From Pseudomonadota bacterium (GTDB lineage: Bacteria; Pseudomonadota; Gammaproteobacteria; Burkholderiales; Rhodocyclaceae): a stretch of DNA of 64,000 nucleotides. Under the pieces are notes generated by a model. That model was not told where the DNA came from. It did not search any database and saw only the letters and a list, made by a program, of their open reading frames with translations. The position numbers and the translations under genes were made by a program. Location of the stretch: contig JAFEDI010000038.1 in NCBI GenBank assembly GCA_018241725.1, forward strand, positions 18,686-82,685, read 5' to 3'. Within the stretch, counting starts at the first letter, position 1; each line of letters starts with the position of its first letter. Positions 22,636-35,112 of this stretch are shown here, one piece after another.

Positions 22636-23184
22636 TCAATTATCCCGGATGAAATCCTGGTTGATCTCCCGGAACTGGGGCGTCGCGCTCCGCTTCAGCC
22701 ATTCGAAAGCCACCATTTCCCGGCTCACGATCTCCACCCCGTGGGCACGCATGCGCGCCAGCGCCAGTTCCTTGTCTGGCGGCTTGCGGGAGCCCACCGC
22801 GTCGGCCACGACGAAGACCTCCTTGCCCTGCCAACGCAGTTCGAGCACCGTCTGCTGGACACAGACATGGGCCTCGGTGCCGACGACGATCACCTGCCGT
22901 CGCGCCTCAACCTCCGTCCCGGCGAGACAGCCGTCCGAAACACATGAAAAATGGGTCTTGTCGACGAAATGCGCCCCGTCCAGCACGGCCTTCAAGGGCG
23001 CCGCCGTAAACCCCAGGCCCGCCGGGTATTGCTCCGAAACCACCACCGGCACCCGCAGGCGACGCGCCACACCGGCCAGCCAGATACAATTGGCGAGGAT
23101 GGCTTCGCCGTCGTGAATCGCCGGGAGCAGCCGCTCCTGCACATCTACGACCAACAGTACAGATTTGTCCGCGGTCATCAGCAT
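22636..23184 (-). CDS. Isochorismatase-like cysteine hydrolase (YcaC-type)
   Basis: 182 residues. The cysteine-hydrolase triad is recognisable: Asp in LLVVDVQERL, Lys in FVDKTHFSC and the nucleophile Cys in GTEAHVCVQQT. Members hydrolyse amides or related bonds; the substrate of this one is unknown, and it should not be called an isochorismatase. It begins 11 nt after the acetoacetyl-CoA synthetase gene, so the two are co-transcribed. An ATG two codons later is an alternative start. Confidence 0.85.
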   Translation of the reverse strand: MLMTADKSVLLVVDVQERLLPAIHDGEAILANCIWLAGVARRLRVPVVVSEQYPAGLGFTAAPLKAVLDGAHFVDKTHFSCVSDGCLAGTEVEARRQVIVVGTEAHVCVQQTVLELRWQGKEVFVVADAVGSRKPPDKELALARMRAHGVEIVSREMVAFEWLKRSATPQFREINQDFIRDN

Positions 23185-23195
23185 GGCGCCCCCCC

Positions 23196-25175
<1,980 letters not shown>

Positions 25176-25242
25176 GATGCCTCTCCTCGTTTTTCTTATG
25201 CAGGCCGGATCTGCGTCCAGCCCGTCACGGAACATGCCCGGA

Positions 25243-25671
25243 TCAGCTTACCTTGGCGCGCAGCGCATCCGGAATCGGCACCGACTTGCCAGTACGCGGA
25301 TCCATCCACACCACCTTGGCGGCGCCCTCCGCATACAGCCTGTCTTCGCCCTCGACATATAATTCGTACCAGGTCATCACGCTACTCCGACCTGGCTCGC
25401 CAGCGTAGAGGCGCACGACGACGGTTGCCGGGTAATTCACCGGCACCAGGAAGGTACAACTGGCATTGATGATGACGGCGCCGGCTTCGGCCTCCGGACT
25501 CACCGCGTAGCCTTCCCCCTCCAGCCATTCGACCCGGGCCTGCTCGAAGTAGCGGAAATAGACGGTGTTGTTCACATGACCGTAGTAATCCATATCACCC
25601 CAGCGCACCGGGATTCGGGTCGTCAGCAACAGCTTGCGCGAAGGGGCTTCTGCGGGGATGTCGGTACTCAT
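25243..25671 (-). CDS. Acyl-CoA thioesterase, hotdog fold (4HBT family)
   Basis: 142 residues from the ATG at 25671; 44 upstream codons in frame are not protein-like. The 4HBT motif is clear: [22 protein letters not shown], shown here as [12 protein letters not shown] with the catalytic Asp. It hydrolyses acyl-CoA, chain length unknown. It lies 67 nt upstream of aacS on the same strand, suggesting a thioesterase-aacS-hydrolase operon. Confidence 0.85.
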   Translation of the reverse strand: MSTDIPAEAPSRKLLLTTRIPVRWGDMDYYGHVNNTVYFRYFEQARVEWLEGEGYAVSPEAEAGAVIINASCTFLVPVNYPATVVVRLYAGEPGRSSVMTWYELYVEGEDRLYAEGAAKVVWMDPRTGKSVPIPDALRAKVS

Positions 25672-25762
25672 GGCTCTTCTGTCTCCGGTTGATTCATTAT
25701 GGGCTCTAGTGATCCGGGCAGCCAAACCAAGCGGCTCACCGAAATCAGCCGGGTCAATGTAA

Positions 25763-25778
25763 CATACGGCACCGTATG
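25763..25778. promoter_or_regulatory. Operator-like palindrome between the thioesterase/aacS operon and ETF-QO
   Basis: CATACGG-CA-CCGTATG is a perfect inverted repeat with 7-bp arms in the 226-bp region between two divergent transcription units that both act in acyl-CoA metabolism. Its size and symmetry suit a TetR-type dimer, but no regulator gene lies nearby, so the protein is unknown. Confidence 0.45.
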
Positions 25779-25897
25779 CTGCGAAAGCCCCGTATTTGCT
25801 CATTCCGGGATTGCCCGGCGTCTGGCGGGCGAGTTACGCTTCGCGGTTTGCGGTTACACACCACAACAAATCGAATAGCTCTCAGGAGGAGGCAGCA

Positions 25898-27541
25898 ATG
25901 GAACGTGATTCCATGGAATTCGACGTCCTGATCGTAGGCGGCGGCCCGGCGGGCTTGTCTGCTGCAATCAGACTCAAGCAACTGGCCGCTGAACGGGGCC
26001 AGGACTTTTCGGTGTGCCTGATCGAGAAGGCCGCCGAGATTGGTGCGCATATTCTCTCCGGCGCCGTCATCGATCCGCGCGCCTTGAATGAACTCTTCCC
26101 GGACTGGAAGGCGATGGGCGCGCCGCTCAACACGCCGGTCTCGGAAGACCGGGTGATCTTCCTGTCGGAAACCGGTGGGCGCCAGCTCCCCAACGGCCTG
26201 CTGCCGGACGCCTTCCACAACGAAGGCAACTACATCGTGCGCCTGGGCAACCTGGCCAAGTGGCTCGGCGAGCAGGCTGAGGCGCTGGGCGTCGAGGTCT
26301 ATCCGGGCTTTGCCGGCGCCGAATTGCTGTTCGACGACAAGGGTGCGGTGGCCGGCGTGATCACCGGCGACATGGGCGTGCTGAAGGACGGCAGCCAGGG
26401 CCCGAACTTCCAGCCCGGCATGGAGCTGCGCGCAAAATACACCTTCTTCGCCGAAGGCTGCCGCGGCCACCTGGGCAAGCAGCTCGAAGCGAAGTACGTG
26501 CTACGCGACGGCGTCGATCCGCAGACCTACGGCATCGGTCTCAAGGAGCTTTGGGAGATTCCCGCCGGCCAGCACGTGCCGGGCCTCGTCGTGCATACGG
26601 CCGGCTGGCCGATGGATACGGCCACCTACGGCGGCGGCTTCTGCTATCACCTCGAGGACAACCTGGTGTCGGTCGGCTACGTGGTCGGCCTCAACTACAC
26701 CAACCCCTACCTGTCGCCCTTCGAGGAATTCCAGCGCTACAAGACGCATCCGGAGATCCGCAGATTCCTCGAGGGCGGCAAGCGCCTGGCTTACGGCGCG
26801 CGGGCGATTGCCGCCGGCGGCCTGCAGAGCCAGCCCAAGCTGGTCTTCCCGGGCGGAGCGCTGATCGGTGACGATGCAGGCTTCCTCAACGCGGCACGCA
26901 TCAAGGGCAGCCATGCGGCGATGAAGTCCGGCATGCTGGCCGCCGAAGCGGCCTTCGAGGCCCTCGCCGCCGGCCGCGCCCAGGACGAACTAAGGGCCTT
27001 CCCGGAGAGCTTCAAGACCAGCTGGCTGCACGCCGAACTGCACAAGACCCGCAACTTCAAGCCCTACATGAAGAAGGGCCTGTGGCTCGGCTCCTTCCTG
27101 TTCGGCGCCGAGCAGAAGCTCTTCGGCGGCAACGTGCCCTGGACCCTGCACAACCACGCCGACCACACGAGCCTGCGACTGGCCGCCGAGTGCCAGCCCA
27201 TCACCTACCCGAAACCGGACGGCAAGCTGACTTTCGACCGGCTCTCGTCGGTATTCCTGTCCAACACCAACCACGAGGAAGACGAGCCCTGCCACCTGCA
27301 GCTCAAGGACGCCTCGGTGCCGATCGCCATCAACCTGGCCAAGTACGACGCCCCCGAGCAGCGTTACTGCCCGGCCGGCGTGTATGAGATCGTGCGCAGC
27401 GAAGAGGGCGACAACCCCCACCTGCAGATCAACGCCCAGAACTGCATCCACTGCAAGACCTGCGACATCAAGGACCCCACCCAGAACATCAACTGGGTTG
27501 TCCCGCAGGGCGGCGAAGGGCCCATCTATCAGGGAATGTAA
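25898..27541 (+). CDS. etfD: Electron transfer flavoprotein-ubiquinone oxidoreductase
   Basis: Membrane-associated FAD and 4Fe-4S protein that passes electrons from fatty-acid and amino-acid dehydrogenases, through ETF, to ubiquinone. 547 residues from the ATG at 25898, which has an AGGAGGAGG ribosome site; 34 upstream codons are excluded. The FAD motif GGGPAG is at 14-19, and the C-terminal ferredoxin-like cysteines are in CPAGVYE and NCIHCKTCDIKDP. It is monocistronic, ending in a strong terminator. Confidence 0.96.
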   Translation: MERDSMEFDVLIVGGGPAGLSAAIRLKQLAAERGQDFSVCLIEKAAEIGAHILSGAVIDPRALNELFPDWKAMGAPLNTPVSEDRVIFLSETGGRQLPNGLLPDAFHNEGNYIVRLGNLAKWLGEQAEALGVEVYPGFAGAELLFDDKGAVAGVITGDMGVLKDGSQGPNFQPGMELRAKYTFFAEGCRGHLGKQLEAKYVLRDGVDPQTYGIGLKELWEIPAGQHVPGLVVHTAGWPMDTATYGGGFCYHLEDNLVSVGYVVGLNYTNPYLSPFEEFQRYKTHPEIRRFLEGGKRLAYGARAIAAGGLQSQPKLVFPGGALIGDDAGFLNAARIKGSHAAMKSGMLAAEAAFEALAAGRAQDELRAFPESFKTSWLHAELHKTRNFKPYMKKGLWLGSFLFGAEQKLFGGNVPWTLHNHADHTSLRLAAECQPITYPKPDGKLTFDRLSSVFLSNTNHEEDEPCHLQLKDASVPIAINLAKYDAPEQRYCPAGVYEIVRSEEGDNPHLQINAQNCIHCKTCDIKDPTQNINWVVPQGGEGPIYQGM

Positions 27542-27568
27542 GCCCCAACAAAACGGGCAGCTCCAAGC

Positions 27569-27604
27569 AAAACGGCCAGTGTCTATGACACTGGCCGTTT
27601 TTTG
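27569..27604 (+). terminator. Rho-independent terminator after ETF-QO
   Basis: Perfect 15-bp stem (27569-27583 with 27587-27601), 3-nt loop TAT, followed by T. It also lies just beyond the 3' end of the convergent purL and may serve both. Confidence 0.9.
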
Positions 27605-27650
27605 TTACCCCTACGGGAGCGAACAGCATTCGCTCCCGTAGATCAGTTGC

Positions 27651-30600
27651 TTAGCCCACCCACTTGCGTGCGTTGCGGAACATGCGCAACCAGGGTGAAT
27701 CCTCGCCGAGATCGGCCGGATGCCAACTCATCTGCACGGTACGCGCGGTACGTTCCGGGTGCGGCATCATGATCGTGAAGCGGCCGTCCGGCGTCGTCAG
27801 GCCGGTGATACCGGCCGGCGAACCATTCGGATTGAACGGATAACGCTCAGCAATGGCACCAGTGTTGTCCACATAGCGCAGTGCGATCATCGCGTTGTCC
27901 TGCGCGTCGATACCCGCGAACACCGCCCGACCTTCACCGTGGGACACGACGATGGGCATGCGGCTGCCAGCCATGCCGGCCAGCAGGATGGACGGACTGT
28001 CCTGCACTTCCACCATCACGAAGCGAGCTTCGAACTGCTCGCTTCGGTTGCGATGGAAGCGCGGCCAGGTTTCGGCACCGGGAACAATCTCAGACAGGTT
28101 GGACATCATCTGGCAGCCGTTGCAGACACCCAGCGCAAAGGTGTCGTCACGCGTGAAAAAAGTTTCGAACTGCTCGCGCAGCGCCGGGTTGAAGAGGATG
28201 GACTTGGCCCAGCCCTGCCCCGCACCCAGCACGTCGCCGTAGGAGAAGCCGCCACAGGCCGCCAACCCCTTGAAGTCGGACAAATGTACGCGGCCAGCCT
28301 GCAGGTCGGACATGTGCACATCGAAGGGCGCAAAACCAGCACGCTCGAAAGCCGCCGCCATCTCGGCCTGGGAATTCACGCCTTGCTCGCGCAGGATCGC
28401 GATTTTTGGCCGCGCACCGGTGGCAATGAAGGGCGCTGCGATGTCTTCCGCCGGATCGTAGCTCAAGGACACGGACAGGCCAGGATTGGACGAATCCGCC
28501 AAAGCGTCGAATTCCTCCTTCGCGCACTCCGCGTCATCACGCAGACGGGCGATCTGGTAGCTGGTCTCGGACCAGGTCTGCAGCAGCTCGGCACGTGGCG
28601 CGTTAAACACCAGTTTGGCGTTGCGCCAGAAGCGCAGCTCGTCCCGGTCATTGGGCTCGCCGACGAAGTGATAGCTGAGGCCGGCGGTACGCAGGGCCTC
28701 AGTCAGGCGGCTGCGGTCGTCACGGCGGATCTGCACCACAGCACCGAGTTCTTCGGCGAACAGGGACTTGAACAGCATGTCGTTGAAGCGGCCCTTCAGG
28801 GAGTCCGGGCGCTTGTCGAGGCCATCCACGTCGTTCATGAATTGGTCGTAGGCCACCGTGTCGAGCATCACCGACAGGCCGCACTTGGACGCGAAGGCCA
28901 TTTCGCACAGGGTCGCGAACAGACCACCGTCGGCGCGGTCATGGTAGGCCAGGATCAGGTCGTCCTTGCGCCATTGCTGGATCAGCTCGAAGAAGGTCTT
29001 CAGCTGAGCTGCATCCACGTCCGGCGCATGCTCGGCCACCGAGTTGTAGGCCTGGGCCAGCACGGAGCCGCCGAGACGGTTCTGGTTGTTGCCCAGATCG
29101 ATCAGCAACAGTTCGGTTTCCACGCCTTCCGGGAACTGCAGTTGCGGCGTCAGCGTGCGGCGCACGTCCTGCACCGGAGCGAAACCGGTGACGATCAGCG
29201 ACAGCGGCGACACGACCTGCTTGTCCTCGCCCTCCTCGTTCCAAGCGGTACGCATGGACAGGGAATCCTTGCCCACCGGAATCGCCAGACCAGCCTGTTG
29301 GCAGAACTGGGACACGGCCTCGACGGTCTTGTACAGCTTGACGTCCTCACCGCGGTGGCCGGCCGCGGCCATCCAGTTGGCGGACAGTTTCACATCACCC
29401 AGCGAACGGATGTCCGCCGCAGCGATGTTGGTGATCGCCTCACCGATGGCCATGCGGCCGGAGGCCGGCGCATCGAGGGTCGCCACCGGCGTACGCTCGC
29501 CCATCGCAAAGGCTTCGCCCAGGTAGCCGTGGTAGCTCATGGTGGTCACCGCCACGTCGGCGACGGGGATCTGCCAGGGGCCGACCATCTGGTCGCGGGC
29601 GGTCATGCCGCCGACGGAACGGTCGCCGATGGTGATCAGGAAGTTCTTGCTGGCCACCGCCGGCATGCGCAGCACGCGCCGACAGGCATCGGCCAGGTCG
29701 ATGTCGGTGACGTCGAAGGGCGGCACGAAGACCTGACGGGTGGACACGTTGCGGGTCATCTTCGGCGGCTTGCCGAGGAGCACCTGCATTTCCATGTCCA
29801 CCGGCTCGTTGTCGAAGTGGCTGTCAGCCACGACCAGATGGCCGTCGTCGGACGCCGTGCCGACCACCGCGTACGGGCAGCGCTCGCGCTCGCAGATCGC
29901 CTTGAAGACGTCGAGGCTTTCCGGCGCGATCGCCAGCACGTAACGCTCCTGGGATTCGTTGGACCAGATTTCCCGCGGGCTCATGCCCGGCTCTTCGATA
30001 TGCACTTCACGCAGTTCGAAGCGCGCACCCAGCTCGGCGGAATCCGCCAGTTCGGGGAAGGCGTTGGAGAGGCCGCCTGCGCCCACGTCGTGGATCGACA
30101 GGATCGGGTTGGCCGCGCCCTTCTGCCAGCAGGCGTCGATGACTTCCTGGCAGCGGCGCTGGATTTCCGGGTTGCCGCGCTGCACGGACGCGAAGTCCAG
30201 GTCGGCGGTGTTGGTGCCGGTCGCCATCGACGACGCGGCGCCGCCGCCGAGGCCGATGAGCATGCCCGGGCCGCCCAGCTGGATCAACAGCGTGCCGGGG
30301 CCGAACTTGATCTTGAAGGACTGCTGGTCCTGAATACAGCCGAGGCCGCCAGCGATCATGATCGGCTTGTGGTAGCCGCGCACCTCGTCCTGCACGCTCT
30401 GCTGGAAGGTACGGAAGTAGCCGGTCAGGTTGGGACGGCCGAACTCATTGTTGAATGCCGCGCCGCCCAGCGGGCCCTCGATCATGATGTCCAGCGCCGA
30501 GGCGATGCGCTCAGGCTTGCCGTAGGCCTGCTCCCAGGGCTGCTCGAAGCCGGGGATCTCCAGGTTCGACACCGAGAAGCCGGTCAGGCCGGCCTTGGGC

Positions 30601-31580
30601 TTGGAGCCGCGGCCAGTCGCACCTTCGTCGCGGATCTCGCCGCCGGAACCGGTGGAGGCGCCGGGGAACGGAGAGATCGCCGTCGGGTGGTTATGAGTCT
30701 CGACCTTGGCCAGGATATGGGTCAGCTCGTCGTTGTACTTCCAGGCACCGGTCTCGTCCGGGTAGAGTTTGGCGATGGTGGCGCCCTCGATCACCGACGC
30801 GTTGTCGGAATAGGCGACGACGGTGCCCTCCGGGTGAGCCTTGTGGGTCTCGCGGATCATGCCGAACAGCGTCTTGTCCATCGGACGGCCGTCGATGACC
30901 CAGTCGGCGTTGAAGATCTTGTGGCGGCAGTGCTCGGAGTTCGCCTGGGCGAACATCATCAGCTCGACGTCGGTCGGGTTGCGACCCATCCGCGTGAAAT
31001 TCTCGACCAGATAGTCGATCTCGTCTTCCGACAGGGCCAGGCCCAGCTCGCTGTTGGCGACGACCAGCGCATCGCGGCCGTTCTCGATGATCGCTACGGT
31101 CGTCAGCGGCTGCGGCTCGTAATGGTGGAACAGCGCATGGGCCGCATCCACGTTGTCGAGCACGGACTCCGTCATGCGGTCGTGGATGGCCGGCAGCACC
31201 GCGTCGCGATCGGCAGACGACAGTCCTCCACGCAGATCGAAACTGTAGGCGGCGCCCCGCTCGATACGGACGATCTTGTCGAAACCACACTGGCGAGCGA
31301 TATCGGTCGCCTTCGAGGACCAAGGCGAGATCGTACCGAGACGCGGAGTTACCAGCACCGGGCTGCCAGCTGGGGTTTCCCCCTCCGGGTGGGCGCCAAG
31401 CAGATCGACCAGCCGTGCCAGCTCGTCAGCGGCAAGCGGTGCACTGACTTCCACGAAGTACCAGTGTTCGACGGCCAGCCCCTTCAGGCGGGGCAGCGCG
31501 CTCTTGACCGATTCGGTCAGGCGGGCAAGACGGGAGCGGGAGACGGCGGGCGCACCGCGCAGCTTGAGAATTTCGGACAT
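27651..31580 (-). CDS. purL: Phosphoribosylformylglycinamidine synthase, single-chain (PurL)
   Basis: Fourth step of purine synthesis: FGAR plus glutamine and ATP to FGAM. 1309 residues, the large proteobacterial single-chain form that fuses the PurS-like N-terminal domain, the two-part synthase core ([19 protein letters not shown] region) and the C-terminal glutaminase with nucleophile Cys in [12 protein letters not shown] and a His/Glu pair in MMPHPERT. No frameshift was seen over 3.9 kb. Confidence 0.98.
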   Translation of the reverse strand: MSEILKLRGAPAVSRSRLARLTESVKSALPRLKGLAVEHWYFVEVSAPLAADELARLVDLLGAHPEGETPAGSPVLVTPRLGTISPWSSKATDIARQCGFDKIVRIERGAAYSFDLRGGLSSADRDAVLPAIHDRMTESVLDNVDAAHALFHHYEPQPLTTVAIIENGRDALVVANSELGLALSEDEIDYLVENFTRMGRNPTDVELMMFAQANSEHCRHKIFNADWVIDGRPMDKTLFGMIRETHKAHPEGTVVAYSDNASVIEGATIAKLYPDETGAWKYNDELTHILAKVETHNHPTAISPFPGASTGSGGEIRDEGATGRGSKPKAGLTGFSVSNLEIPGFEQPWEQAYGKPERIASALDIMIEGPLGGAAFNNEFGRPNLTGYFRTFQQSVQDEVRGYHKPIMIAGGLGCIQDQQSFKIKFGPGTLLIQLGGPGMLIGLGGGAASSMATGTNTADLDFASVQRGNPEIQRRCQEVIDACWQKGAANPILSIHDVGAGGLSNAFPELADSAELGARFELREVHIEEPGMSPREIWSNESQERYVLAIAPESLDVFKAICERERCPYAVVGTASDDGHLVVADSHFDNEPVDMEMQVLLGKPPKMTRNVSTRQVFVPPFDVTDIDLADACRRVLRMPAVASKNFLITIGDRSVGGMTARDQMVGPWQIPVADVAVTTMSYHGYLGEAFAMGERTPVATLDAPASGRMAIGEAITNIAAADIRSLGDVKLSANWMAAAGHRGEDVKLYKTVEAVSQFCQQAGLAIPVGKDSLSMRTAWNEEGEDKQVVSPLSLIVTGFAPVQDVRRTLTPQLQFPEGVETELLLIDLGNNQNRLGGSVLAQAYNSVAEHAPDVDAAQLKTFFELIQQWRKDDLILAYHDRADGGLFATLCEMAFASKCGLSVMLDTVAYDQFMNDVDGLDKRPDSLKGRFNDMLFKSLFAEELGAVVQIRRDDRSRLTEALRTAGLSYHFVGEPNDRDELRFWRNAKLVFNAPRAELLQTWSETSYQIARLRDDAECAKEEFDALADSSNPGLSVSLSYDPAEDIAAPFIATGARPKIAILREQGVNSQAEMAAAFERAGFAPFDVHMSDLQAGRVHLSDFKGLAACGGFSYGDVLGAGQGWAKSILFNPALREQFETFFTRDDTFALGVCNGCQMMSNLSEIVPGAETWPRFHRNRSEQFEARFVMVEVQDSPSILLAGMAGSRMPIVVSHGEGRAVFAGIDAQDNAMIALRYVDNTGAIAERYPFNPNGSPAGITGLTTPDGRFTIMMPHPERTARTVQMSWHPADLGEDSPWLRMFRNARKWVG

Positions 31581-31853
31581 GGCAAGGATGGGCGCGAAGT
31601 TGAAACCGGCCCGGCTGCAGACAAAAACGCCGCGCCGGACACGAAAAGGTCACAGATTATACCCGAGCCCTCTCGAGGCTCCGACCATCCTTAGCACAGG
31701 ATTCCCCTACCCGCACCGCCAGCCCCCCCGGGGCCCCGTTGGCACGGAGACCGGGGTCGATAAAATTAGTTGCAAATTACAAATGTGAAAATTCATCGCA
31801 GATAGGACGTTTGCGTGTAAAAATTCACGTTTTAAAGCCTACGGGCAGCGACC

Positions 31854-33302
31854 ATGCCTTCTCACCGCGCCTCCCATCAGCCCCTGTCTCCTCGCCTGTT
31901 CTGGGTCATCGCGGCTGGATTCGTGCTGTTCGAAAGCACGCTACTCGGGCTCGCTTATCAATACACCCGCAACCAGCATCGGCTGACCGAGCAGTTGGCC
32001 CTCGTTCATCAGGGCAGCGCCGTCGCTTGGCAGATGGTTTCATCGCCTTCAAGTGACGCAGCTTCGAAATCCCGGCAGCTCTGGCTCGACTCCATGCTGC
32101 GCGCGCTGGAGAGTGGCGGCAACGTTGTCAGCCTGGAGAACACACTGGCGCAGCTTCCTCCCCTGGACAGCCCCAACGCCCGATTGGCTGCCTCAAGGAT
32201 CCAGACCCATTGGGACGAGTTCACCCGGCTCAACAGACAAGCGCCCGACAGCACCGCGGCACGCGGTGAACTCGCGGCCATGGCCGCCCCCTTCCATGAA
32301 CTCTCGAACATCCTGAGTCTGGAGCGCAACGAAGCCTCTCAGACAGCCGCAGTAATGGGCCTGATCGCGGTCGCCGCGGGCATCCTGACCTTCATCACCG
32401 CCGGTTCGCTGATGTTGCACCAGATCCTGCGCTTCGCCCGCTCGGGGCAGATGCTGCGCTCGATGATGAACCAGATCGGCGCGGGGGTCTGCATCCTGAG
32501 CAGCGGCGGCCGCATTGCCGACGCCAACCGTGCCGCGTGCCGCATGCTCGGCCGCCCACGCAAGATGCTGCGCGGCAAGCGCCTGGAGGAAATCCTCACC
32601 CTCAACGACGGCGTGTGGACCGGCGATCGGCCGGACGGCCTGCCGATCGCCGTCGAGCGCATTCCGGGGCAGATCAACAGCCACAAGGGGCCGCTCAACA
32701 TCGTCACGCTGCTGGACGTCACCGCCCGCCACCTGACGACGGAATGCCTTCTGCGCCTGGCACACCACGACCCGCTGACCGGCCTTCCCAACCGAGCCTA
32801 CCTTGAAAAGCGCTTCAAGGACGAACTCACGGACATCCAGAGCGACATGCTGCTGGGCGTCGCCGTGCTCGACCTGGACGGCTTCAAGCCAGTGAACGAC
32901 ACCTACGGCCACGCCATCGGGGACAGCCTGCTGGTCCAGATCGCCCAGCGCCTGAGTTCCGCACTGCGGATCAGCGACATGCTTGCACGCACGGGCGGCG
33001 ACGAGTTCGTCGTGCTGTTCCCGGATGTGGGCAGCCGGGAAAGCCTCGCGCAGCTTGGAGAACGCCTGCTGAGCGTATTCAACGACCCCTTCCTGATTGC
33101 TGGCCATCGCATCACGATGGGCTGCAGCATCGGACTATCCATCGCACCGGACGACGGCACCGACCAGGACAGCCTGCTGCGGGCCGCCGACGCGGCCATG
33201 TACCAGGCAAAGCATGCCGGCAAGCGGCGAGTCCGCCTCACCGCAGTGAAGGGCGCCGGGGCTCCCCTGCCCGCCAGCCCAAGAAGCAGGGTGATCGGGT
33301 AA
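31854..33302 (+). CDS. Membrane PAS-GGDEF diguanylate cyclase
   Basis: 482 residues. Two transmembrane helices (about 13-36 and 163-188) flank a periplasmic sensor region of about 125 residues. A PAS-like domain (about 200-290) and a GGDEF domain with intact active site GGDEF (381-385) follow. The product-inhibition I-site RxxD (R372-D375) sits exactly five residues before it. No EAL domain follows, so it should make cyclic di-GMP and be feedback-inhibited. The AT-rich 270 bp upstream is the likely promoter region. The signal sensed is unknown. Confidence 0.92.
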   Translation: MPSHRASHQPLSPRLFWVIAAGFVLFESTLLGLAYQYTRNQHRLTEQLALVHQGSAVAWQMVSSPSSDAASKSRQLWLDSMLRALESGGNVVSLENTLAQLPPLDSPNARLAASRIQTHWDEFTRLNRQAPDSTAARGELAAMAAPFHELSNILSLERNEASQTAAVMGLIAVAAGILTFITAGSLMLHQILRFARSGQMLRSMMNQIGAGVCILSSGGRIADANRAACRMLGRPRKMLRGKRLEEILTLNDGVWTGDRPDGLPIAVERIPGQINSHKGPLNIVTLLDVTARHLTTECLLRLAHHDPLTGLPNRAYLEKRFKDELTDIQSDMLLGVAVLDLDGFKPVNDTYGHAIGDSLLVQIAQRLSSALRISDMLARTGGDEFVVLFPDVGSRESLAQLGERLLSVFNDPFLIAGHRITMGCSIGLSIAPDDGTDQDSLLRAADAAMYQAKHAGKRRVRLTAVKGAGAPLPASPRSRVIG

Positions 33303-33332
33303 AATGCCGGGTTTTGCTGAGCCCCCGGTCCC

Positions 33333-34139
33333 TTGCATTACGACGAGTCCGTCCCCGACGCAATCCCCACACCAGGCGCCGCCCTGCCACGCAGCTGGCT
33401 GATCGCGCCTGCGGCCGCGCTTGCGGTGCTCGCGCTAGCCTGCGTCGTCGCCGGCAACCAATCGCTCTTCATCACGCTCAATTCTGCCGCCAGCGGCGTT
33501 TCACCGTCCCTGTGGTCCGCGCTGTCATTGACGGGCTCCGTGCTCGGCATGCTGGCCCTGCTGGCCCCGACCCTGAAGACGCGCCCCCGCTGGCTGGCCT
33601 CAGCGCTGCTAGCCGGCCCACTGGCCCTGGTTTTCAGTGAAGGCGGCAAACGCATTTTCGACATCATGCGTCCGGCCGGCGTGCTTGAATCCGGCAGTTT
33701 CAACCTCATCGGTCAGAAACTGTATGTGTACTCCTTTCCGTCCGGCCATGCGACCACCGCCTTCGTCGTGGCGGCGGCGCTGATCTTTGCGTGGCCCGAG
33801 GCCAGCACCCGCATGCGCCTCGCCATTCTTGCCACGGCCATATTGATCGCCTTTTCCCGCGTTGCAATGGGTGCCCACTGGCCGCTGGATGTGCTCGTCG
33901 GTGCGTGCGGCGGCTGGCTGATTGGCGCCCTAGGCTGCGTCCTTTCGGCGCACTGGCGCTTCTGGGAGCGCCGCGGTGGCGTACGTGCGATGGCCGCCAT
34001 CGCCCTCGGCAGCAGCCTCGCACTCCTGTTCATCGACCTGGGCTATCCGGCTGTGCACCTGTATCAGATCGGTCTTGCCGCCTGGGGCATCGGTGGCGCA
34101 GCCTCGGCCCTCGGCAACGACACGGAGACCCGTTCATGA
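33333..34139 (+). CDS. PAP2-family membrane phosphatase
   Basis: 268 residues with about six membrane helices. All three PAP2 motifs are present: KRIFDIMRP (K-x6-RP), PSGH and SRVAMGAHWPLD (SR-x5-H-x3-D). Such enzymes remove phosphate from undecaprenyl pyrophosphate, phosphatidate or lipid A. The only start giving the full N-terminus is TTG at 33333, without a good ribosome site, so the true start may differ. Its TGA overlaps the ATG of the next gene. First gene of an envelope glycolipid cluster. Confidence 0.85.
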   Translation: MHYDESVPDAIPTPGAALPRSWLIAPAAALAVLALACVVAGNQSLFITLNSAASGVSPSLWSALSLTGSVLGMLALLAPTLKTRPRWLASALLAGPLALVFSEGGKRIFDIMRPAGVLESGSFNLIGQKLYVYSFPSGHATTAFVVAAALIFAWPEASTRMRLAILATAILIAFSRVAMGAHWPLDVLVGACGGWLIGALGCVLSAHWRFWERRGGVRAMAAIALGSSLALLFIDLGYPAVHLYQIGLAAWGIGGAASALGNDTETRS

Positions 34140-35107
34140 ACGCCAAGCGCCTTATCGCAATTGCCGTATCCATTGGTCTACTGGCCTGGTTGATGGCCGA
34201 CGGCCGCTGGCGTGGCCTCGGCGACGTGTTCGTGCGCCTCGACATGCCCACACTGATGCTGTGCGCGGGCGGCTTTGGGTTGTCCTATGCCCTTCGCGCG
34301 CTGCGGGTGTTCGACGAGTTCCGCGCTCAGGCCGCTGGACGCTTCGGCACCTGCCTGCGCATCGTGCTGATCCACAACGCGATGATCAACGTGGTGCCGT
34401 TCCGCGGCGGTGAAGCCGCCTTCCCACTGCTGCTGCGGCAGAACTTCGGCATCGCTCTGCCCCGCGCCATCGCTTCCCTGTTCTGGTTCCGCCTGCAGGA
34501 CGCATTCGTCGTGATGGCCCTCGCCGCCTTCGTGTGGCCGGGACTTCCGGTCGCGCTCAAGGCTGCCTGCATCCTCGGCGTAATAACGCTGGCCTGGTGG
34601 CTGCCGCGCTGGGCGCGGGCGCCTCACGACTGGGCCAATGGCAAGACCTTCACCGCCAAGTTGGCCAAGGTGCGCGACGCCTTCGCCGAGAGCACCCGCC
34701 ACGCCCGCTACGGCTGGGTGTGGACCATCGCCAACTGGACAGTCAAGCTCGCCGCCCAGGCGGCCCTGCTGGCTGCGCTGCTGCCGGCAGCCATCGACGT
34801 GGGCGCGGCCGGCGCCCTTGGCGCCGAACTCGCCGCGATCCTGCCTGTGCAAGGCGTGGCCGGCTTCGGCACCTATGAGGCCGGCGCCGCCGCGGCGCTA
34901 CTCCCGAGCGGAATCCCTCTCACAGGCGGACTGCAGGTGGCGCTGGCGCTGCACCTCTTCGTCATCGCCTGCTCCGTCACCTCAGGCGCCATCGCCTGGC
35001 TCTTCCCGGCCGCAAAGACACCGGAAGCCGCCGCAGCGCCCCGCTCCGACTTACAATCCGCCTCGTCAGCCAACGACGGGGTGAATACCCGATCTGTAAA
35101 CGAATAA
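34136..35107 (+). CDS. Flippase-like membrane protein (LPG-synthase TM domain family)
   Basis: 323 residues from the ATG overlapping the PAP2 stop codon (ATGA). Eight or so hydrophobic helices fit the family related to the transmembrane part of lysylphosphatidylglycerol synthase (UPF0104/AglD-like). Conserved features such as FRGGEAAFPLLLR and the late VQGVAGFGTYEAG motif are present. No aminoacyl-transferase domain is attached. Neighbours suggest a role in moving or modifying an isoprenoid-linked sugar; this is inference. Confidence 0.75.
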   Translation: MNAKRLIAIAVSIGLLAWLMADGRWRGLGDVFVRLDMPTLMLCAGGFGLSYALRALRVFDEFRAQAAGRFGTCLRIVLIHNAMINVVPFRGGEAAFPLLLRQNFGIALPRAIASLFWFRLQDAFVVMALAAFVWPGLPVALKAACILGVITLAWWLPRWARAPHDWANGKTFTAKLAKVRDAFAESTRHARYGWVWTIANWTVKLAAQAALLAALLPAAIDVGAAGALGAELAAILPVQGVAGFGTYEAGAAAALLPSGIPLTGGLQVALALHLFVIACSVTSGAIAWLFPAAKTPEAAAAPRSDLQSASSANDGVNTRSVNE

Positions 35108-35112
35108 ATACT

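Noticed and set aside
22636-23184. Isochorismatase (siderophore/phenazine) function
   Set aside because: Only the general cysteine-hydrolase triad is present and no isochorismate-using genes are nearby; the family name should not be read as function.
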